Positions 58,221 to 64,000 of a DNA stretch of 64,000 nucleotides are shown piece by piece (position 1 is the stretch's first letter; each line of letters starts with the position of its first letter). Origin of the DNA: Podocnemis expansa (Eukaryota > Chordata > Testudines > Podocnemididae). The translations under genes were made by a program, and so were the position numbers. The notes beneath the pieces are model-generated. The model was not told the DNA's origin, ran no database searches, and was given only the letters and a program-made list of their open reading frames with translations. The stretch is from assembly GCA_007922195.1 (NCBI GenBank), contig ML682005.1, positions 36,992,259 to 37,056,258 of the forward strand. The letters are read 5' to 3'.

Positions 58221-59335
58221 TACCTTGTAGAATCAGAATATCCTATTCTTTCTGTGTCTTTCTAAGCAAATATTCTTGTAATTTCAAAAAAAAAAAAATA
58301 GGGACAGTTTCTCTACATTTTCATCACATTGAGTAGAAATTTGCTCTGCAAGTAGGCTCAACTGATTTCATTTTGATTACTCTCAGAGTGAAGTACTACT
58401 CAGGGGCAGTAAGGGTAGTAGATTCAAATTCATAGAAAAATGGAATAATCCTAATAATGTTATGAACTTTGCTTTACACAGTTTTTTCCCCCCCAAATAT
58501 GGAAAACATTAGCTAAAATTGTGTTGGTCTGTACAATTTTATTTTGTTAAAGACAGGTTTTATGATCATTTAGCTTTTTAAAATGACACTAATAGTCTCT
58601 AGAGGCACATGGTCTTTCCTGCAGCTCAACAATTAAGTCTATTTTAGTGTTATTTGGATAAGTTCGAACAATTCAGTTACTGTATGTCTATTCAGTGGCA
58701 TATACTACAAGGCCAATGGAAACCACATAGAGTTATCTAAATAGTAGCGTTTAGCCAGCTTTAGTCATATACCAAATTTTCTTTGTTTGGTTTTTTGCAG
58801 GGAGGGGTTTGGAGAACAGATGTGTGGGAGCCCCCGCTTGTTTTTCTTGCTTCTACTAAGGAAAAACAAATACCTTGAGATTTGTACAGGTCAGAAAGCT
58901 GACTTAGTAATCAGCATTATTAATCACAATTATGTTCCTGTTTTTTCTTTCTAGCTCCACTTTTGAAATGAATTTCTCTCCAGATTGTACCAACAAGGAT
59001 TTAAAATTTACATATACAAAAGTGCGCACACGTATGTATGTGTATAGTCTCTATACGTGCCTTTGAATAAAATACGTTTGCAACTGAATAGACAGAATTT
59101 TGTGTAGTGTACTCATATTGTAGTTATTTGGCCTAATCATAATCTAATTGTTACTGTATGGTTAAAAAAGGAGTGAAAGGAAGCAATTAAATGGCCTACA
59201 GATCTCAGTTTTGCTTGCTTTAGACTCCCAAGCCAAAAATTACTCACCAGGGAGAGGGAAGTAGTGATAAGACAGTGAATTACCTACAGACTACAGTACT
59301 GACTTTTGGTGACCAGTTTAGACACTAGAACAGTT
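58221..59335. other. unannotated stretch
   Basis: No gene or repeat recognised. Confidence 0.4.
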
Positions 59336-59626
59336 GGTTACCTGCGGTAACCATCCTTTTTCGAGATGGTCTGCTCACATACATCAGTTACAGGTGTTTA
59401 CATGCCGCAGCTCACAGTTGGCCGGAAGACTTTTGCCCTCACCTGTCAGCACAGGGTCAGTGACTGCTACCCCCTGTGTGCTGCATCCTGTGGCTATAGA
59501 TATGACCTTGACCCTGCCCCTCTCCAGTCCCTTCTTTTCGCCAACTCTGAATAGTGGGGATGGAGGGAGGGACCAGAATGTATGTGAGTAGCCCATCTCA
59601 AAGAAGGACAGCTACTGCAGGTAACC
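59336..59626. repeat. DIRS terminal inverted / complementary repeat
   Basis: Arm 59336-59382 (ggttacctgcggtaaccatc...) pairs with arm 59580-59626, with eight mismatches in 47, mostly transitions. The 197-bp spacer is non-coding. The segment 59620-59675 repeats the outer arm plus its 'tctgttacaggt' extension in direct orientation. Confidence 0.8.
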
Positions 59627-59757
59627 CACCATTCTTCTTCAAGCGCTGCTCACATCATTCTGTTACAGGTCACTGCTAGCCTTACCCAGGTTGGTGGGTG
59701 CAGTTAGTGTATCCCCACCTTGAGAAGGGCCCTGCCCAATGCAGCATCAGCTTGTGC

Positions 59758-60590
59758 CTATTGGATGATCGCATAGTGTGCCATAAAGGCACATACTGAC
59801 GACCATGTTGCTGCTCGGCAGACCTCCTGGATCAGGACCTGCGTGAGGAAGGCCATTAATGACGCTTGTGCTCTTGTTGAGTGCACCCTGACCCTCCCAG
59901 GGTGGGGCTTGTTTGACATTCTGTAGCAGTCTTTAATGCAGTTCACTATCCAAGCCGAAATACACTGTGTTGTCACTGGCTGGTCTCTTTCCATTCTGCA
60001 ACCGCCACAAATAATTAGGCCATTTTGCAGCATGAGCATATATGATCAGCGTAGGTTAAGAGTGCTCTCCTGACATCTAAGATGTGCCACCTCCTGTGGT
60101 TTTCCATGACCTGTCGGCAGGGGCGTCGCTGGCACTGGGCACCCGGGGCATGTGCCCCGAGTCTCAGCGCCAGTGCCCCGGATCTCCTTCCCAATCAGGC
60201 CAGGAATCTGGGGCCTGCGGCGGCCCCATCCCCGACTAGGGATCCAGGGCCTGGCTGGGTCAGGGAAGAACACCAGGAGACAGATATCCTGATTCAAGTG
60301 GATTGGGGAGGCTACCTCTGGGAGAAAGGCTGGATGGGGAAGTAGTAGCACCTTGTCTGCAAAGAATCTCATACATGGGGGTTCAGAGGAAAGGGGCGTT
60401 AGCTCTGAGACCCATCTAGCCGAGGTTATGGCCACAAGGAAGGCCACCTTCCAAAACAGGACCAATAGGGTACACGACTCTACGGGCTCATATGGTGGTT
60501 TTGTTAGGCCACGCAGCAAAACATTTAAGTCCCACTGTGGCGTAAGGTCTCTAAGTTGTGGGTAGATCCTCTCAACCCCTTTTAGGAACC
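59758..60590 (-). pseudogene. DIRS-type tyrosine recombinase, interrupted
   Basis: The enzyme inserts the circular DNA copy by site-specific strand exchange. Visible blocks in order: 'LLRGLTKPPYEPVESCTLL', 'FLVAITSARWVSEL' (60420-60400 region), 'MRFFADKVLLLPHPAFLPEV', 'PIHLNQDICLLVFF', then, after the insert at 60118-60265, 'WHILDVRRALLTYADH', 'ISAWIVNCIKDCYRMSN', the HxxR motif HSTR (His codon at 59881-59883) and 'EVCRAATWSSVCAFMAHYAI', with the probable nucleophile Tyr at 59773-59775. The first catalytic Arg position (SARxVSEL) is Trp (60412-60414). Stops and frame changes make it inactive. Confidence 0.75.
60118..60265. mobile_element. hAT-like fragment inside DIRS recombinase
   Basis: It starts caggggcgtcgctggcac and continues with 'gccccgagtctcagcgccag', closely matching the element at 14000-14249. 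The right terminus is missing or decayed, and no 8-bp duplication could be defined. Confidence 0.6.
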
Positions 60591-60916
60591 TAGTAGTTGT
60601 AGGATGGGAAAAAAACAGAACCCATCCACACCATCAACAGTTAAGGAGAACAGTTTTTCTCCCTCCTTTTTGTAACAACCTCTTAGAAACCTGAAAACTG
60701 TTATCATGTCCCCACTCAGTCTCCTCTTTTCTAGACTACACAAATCCAGCTCTTCCAATCTTCCCTCATAAGTCAAATGTTGCAGACCATTAATCATTCA
60801 TGTTGCTCTTCTCTGGACTTTCTCCAATTTCTCCACATCTTTCTTGAAATGTGGCGCCCAGAACTGGACACAATACTCCAACTGATGCCTAATCAGGGCA
60901 GAGTGGAGTAGAACAA

Positions 60917-61768
60917 TTACTTCTTGTGTCTTACAATACTCTTGTTAATACATCCCTGTATGGTGTTTGCTTTTCTCACAACAGTGTTACACTGTTGACT
61001 CATATTTAGCTTGTGGTCCACTATGACACCCAGATCCTTTTCCGCAGTACTCCACCCTATGTAGTCATTGCACATTTTGTATATGTGCAATGGAATGTTC
61101 TTTCCTAAGTAGAGTAATTTACACTTGTCTTTATTGAATTTCATTCTGTTTACCTCAGACCATTTCACCAGTTTGTTCCAATCATTTTGAATTGTGATTC
61201 TATCTTCCAAAGCATTTGCAACTCCTCCCAGCTTGGTATCATCAGCAAACTTTCTCAGTGTACTCTCTATGCCATCATCTAACTCGTTCATGAAAATATG
61301 AAACAAATCCAGACCCAGAACCGAACCTTGAAGTACCTTGCTCATTATGCCCCTCCAGTATGACTGTGAACCATTTGTAATTACTCGATGGGAGTGGTTA
61401 TCCAACCAGTTTTTCACCCATCTTATAGTAGCTCCATCCAGGATGTGATTCCCTAGTTTGTTAATGAGAAGGTGGTATAAGACTATATTGAACATCTTAC
61501 TAAACTCTAGATACACCACATCTACTGCTTCCTTTTTTTCCACATGGCATGTTACCCCATCATAAAAAGCCATCTGTTTGGTTTGACATGATTTGTTCTT
61601 GACAAATCCATGCTGACTATCACTTAGCACCTTATTCTCTTCGAGATGCTTGCTAATGGATTCCTTAATTATTTGCTCCTTTTTTTTTTTTCCTGGTGCA
61701 GAGGTTAAAGCTGACTGGTCTATAATTCCCTGGGTTGTTCTTATTTCCCTTTTTATAGATGGGTACAA
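60917..61768 (-). pseudogene. CR1 reverse transcriptase core (open for 283 codons)
   Basis: The longest uninterrupted CR1 frame in the window spans RT motifs from fingers to thumb. The motif A aspartate position reads 'YLEFSKMFN', where active CR1 has Asp (YLDFSKAFD): both acidic positions appear replaced (E and N). The FADD box (61238-61249) is intact. The motif B-like block 'KVLQGSVLG' has L for the usual P. It is therefore unlikely to be active even where open. Confidence 0.8.
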
Positions 61769-61894
61769 TATTTACTCTTTTTCAGTCTTCCAGGACCTCT
61801 CCAGTCTTCCATGATTTTTCAAAGATAATAGCCAATGACTCAGATATCTCCTGAGCCACCTCCTTGAGTATTCTAGAGTGCACATCATCAGGCC

Positions 61895-62423
61895 CAGAGG
61901 TGGCTTTTGGGGTAAGCAATGCAGGCAGTGACCTAGGGCCCCAGAGCTGTAAGGGGGCCCCGTAGCAGCTTCCTGCTTCACTTAGCCCTGTGCTGACGGG
62001 GTGGTGGGTGGCAGACAACCAGGTCCAAAAGCTTTGCCACCTGCCTACCAGACTGGCCTCTCTCCAGTGGGGGGGGAACGGCACTCCCTGCCTGTTCCCA
62101 GCTGGCTACACGTCCCCAGGGGGAGGGAGGAGAGTGGCCAGCGCGGCGCCGTGGCTTGCTGGGAGTGAGGCCTCCTGGAGCGGCATGCTCCTAAGAGCTC
62201 CGCAGCCGCTGGAAAGAGGCCGGTCTGGCAGGTGGGCAGCAAAGTTTTTGGACTTGGAGGTCTGCAGCCCCCCGCTCCCACCCCAGAAGTTGGGACTGGG
62301 GGGGGTGGACAGATAGGGCAGCAGTGGGGGCCCAGAGCCCCGGTGAGGGTAGCATTGGGGATCCATTGGGGGCCCCATAAAGGGCCTTCGCCCAGGGCCC
62401 CCAATTCCCTAAGGCCACCTCTG
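61895..62423. mobile_element. hAT-type element in CR1, exact TSD
   Basis: The left end cagaggtggcttttgggg and the reverse-complemented right end cagaggtggccttaggga share a perfect 10-bp start. The duplication atcaggcc is exact at 61887-61894 and 62424-62431. Removing the element and one copy restores the CR1 block coding 'SSPGPDDVHSRILKE'. The GC-rich interior gives overlapping chance frames on both strands but no transposase. Confidence 0.92.
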
Positions 62424-63000
62424 ATCAGGCCCTGGTGAGCTGAAGACATTTAAGCTTGTCTAGGTAATTGTAATTTGTTCTCTCTCTGCTTAGCTTCTGA
62501 TCCTGTCCCTTTTTTACTGCCCTCCCCTACCTCAAGCATCCAGTCACTACCAACCTTCACAGTGAAGACAGAAAGAAAGAGATCATTTAGTTCCTCTGCC
62601 ACATTTTCCACATTTTCTGGTATCGTTTTTCTCTCTTTGTTGAGTAATGGATCTACACTGCCCTTGGTCTCTTATTTCTAAGGTATTTAAAAAAATGTGC
62701 TTTTGTTACCCTTTATGCCTTCAGCTAGTTCGATCTCAGTTTGTGCCCTGGCCTTTCTGATTTTTCCCCTCCTAACCTCTGTTATTGCTTATAGTCATCC
62801 TTTTTGATTTGTCAAAGTTTCTACTTTTTGTAGGGCACTTTCTTCATTTTCAGATGATTGAAAATCACCTGGTTAAGCCAGGGGGAAGGGTGTCTTTTTT
62901 CATACTTCCTATCCTTCTTGCACAGTGGAACAGTTTGTGTATCATGCTGCTTTCTTCCCAGGGGCCACCTTCTTGGACTACATCTCCCCTGATGCAATGC

Positions 63001-64000
63001 ATCAATTTAACCAGAGGGGAGACCAGTGCACCATGGGCAGTGGTTGAGCCAACAGAAGAGTGAGGGAACTGCCCTCCCAGGTGCCATTAGGTGTATCGGG
63101 GGTGCCTTTCCAAATCATTTTATATATTATCATAGGCAAACTAGACAGTTGTGTAGGACTGCACAAGTCTCTAGGGCAGCACAGCTGTCTACAGTGGCAG
63201 ATTCACATCAAGATAGGGTGTGATCTTTCCACCATTACCCTGCCATGGTGAGGATTAAAGGTCCATTGCCCTTAAAAAGGACCACATCAAAGTCCATTAT
63301 CAAACTGTTAATGTGCATCCTCAGGGTGCCCAAGATGTGCACCATGCAAACATTAATGCATGTGCAGAGGCCTCAGCACAGATCATAGAACTGGAGAGCC
63401 TGACCATACATGGGGAGTCTCAGGGGAGTCAACAGTGAGGCCTGACTAGCAGGCCTCCTCTGTATGAGTGTAAAGATGGAGAGCTCCTGTAGCTGGGGGT
63501 GAGCTCATAAGTGACAAACATCTCTTCCCTCATCTTTCCCTGCACTCTCCCCCTCTACCCCTGATGGCTTACCTCCACTCCACCCTTCCCACCTGGAGTC
63601 CTAGTCTCCATTGCACATCATGTCCTAACTCTCTTTCCACCTTAGCCTTCCTAGCATTGACCCCTCACCCTGCACCCTGTTGGAAAGCCTGGTTCTGCCA
63701 CTGATCATGGAAGTTACCTGACCATTGTCCACCCTGTGGGACACAGCTGGGTCAGGGATCTTAGTGCATGTAGGACAATGGTGGCAAGATGCATTCTTTA
63801 CAACTCCCATGAAATGCCACAGTGGCATTTCTGAAATGGAATGTTTCTATTTCCACCCATACAAAAATAAAAGTGGATAAGTGGGACGTTTTCTCCAGCA
63901 GAATTAGAGATTTCAAAATGATTATTTAAAATGAAAAATTTCAAAATAATTCATTTAGAGTGGTGGGATTTATGTTGTTTTTAAGTTTAGAAAAATCTTT
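63001..64000. other. unannotated stretch
   Basis: No gene or repeat recognised up to the window end. Confidence 0.4.

Larger units (their letters stand above)
59336..60590 (-). mobile_element. DIRS-like (tyrosine recombinase) retroelement, 3' end
   Basis: Minus-strand tyrosine recombinase coding sequence (60590 to 59758) is followed by the element's terminal structure (59336-59690): a 47-bp inverted pair (59336-59382 with 59580-59626, about 83% identical) and a partly direct repeat of the same unit at 59620-59675. Inverted termini plus complementary repeats are typical of DIRS elements. RT and gag-like parts are absent; the body is cut at about 60590 by CR1. A hAT-like piece at 60118-60265 interrupts the recombinase. 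Confidence 0.75.
60591..63000 (-). mobile_element. CR1 LINE, long decayed copy
   Basis: On the minus strand it runs from a pre-RT block near 62900 (KVPYKK-like), '[11 protein letters not shown]' (about 62680), 'ELNDLFLSVFTVK' (about 62560) and 'SSPGPDDVHSRILKE' (split by the hAT) into the RT core (61768-60917: 'SQHGFVKNKSC', 'VDVVYLEFSKMFN', 'KVLQGSVLGLDLF', 'FADDTKLGG' at 61238-61249, 'EKDLGVIVDHKL'), then '[13 protein letters not shown]' near 60860 and 'LCSLEKRRLSGDMI' near 60720. Frameshifts and stops are scattered. The AP endonuclease and 3' end are missing. Its left side abuts the DIRS element. Confidence 0.85.

Overview
This window reads as intergenic or intronic DNA from a vertebrate, most likely a non-avian sauropsid. 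I favour a turtle, mainly because CR1 and Tx1/L1-like LINEs, R4-clade LINEs, Penelope-like elements, DIRS-like elements and many short hAT elements occur together; a crocodilian or another reptile is possible. I found no convincing host protein-coding gene, tRNA or other RNA gene. The longer open reading frames are either pieces of transposable elements or chance frames, many of them antisense to or inside GC-rich repeats.

Layout. 1-16.6 kb is mostly unrecognised AT-rich sequence with scattered small elements: MITE-like elements with '(g)tctac' termini (691-932, 5334-5850, 11167-11726), miniature Penelope-derived inverted repeats (3431-3614, 12396-12619) and hAT elements (4555-4965, 13987-14715 with another hAT nested in it). 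16.6-20.6 kb is a stack of two decayed CR1 copies on the minus strand, broken by three hAT insertions. 26-32.5 kb is the densest block: an R4-clade LINE, the 3' part of a Tx1-type LINE, a Tigger (pogo/Tc1) DNA transposon with an almost complete transposase, and an LTR-like segment that interrupts the transposase and contains a 10-N gap.

33-49 kb is quiet, with Penelope, CR1, SINE-like and hAT fragments. 49.7-54.1 kb is one Penelope-like element whose two outer ends are both its 3' tail, facing outward, and whose reverse transcriptase is split by two copies of one hAT family. 57.6-58.2 kb holds another Penelope tail with a hAT next to it. 59.3-60.6 kb is the tyrosine-recombinase end of a DIRS-like element with its terminal inverted and complementary repeats. 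60.6-63 kb is a long decayed CR1 split by a hAT with a perfect 8-bp target duplication.

The elements act as genomic parasites, not as a pathway. The nesting gives a relative history: CR1, Penelope and DIRS copies came first, and non-autonomous hAT elements later landed inside them. Fourteen hAT-like elements have two recognisable ends; eight of these have exact 8-bp target duplications visible in the sequence. No hAT transposase gene is present, so these must have been moved from elsewhere. The feature I find most worth follow-up is the recurring head-to-head, tail-outward structure of the Penelope-like copies, including very small versions with 13-bp target duplications.
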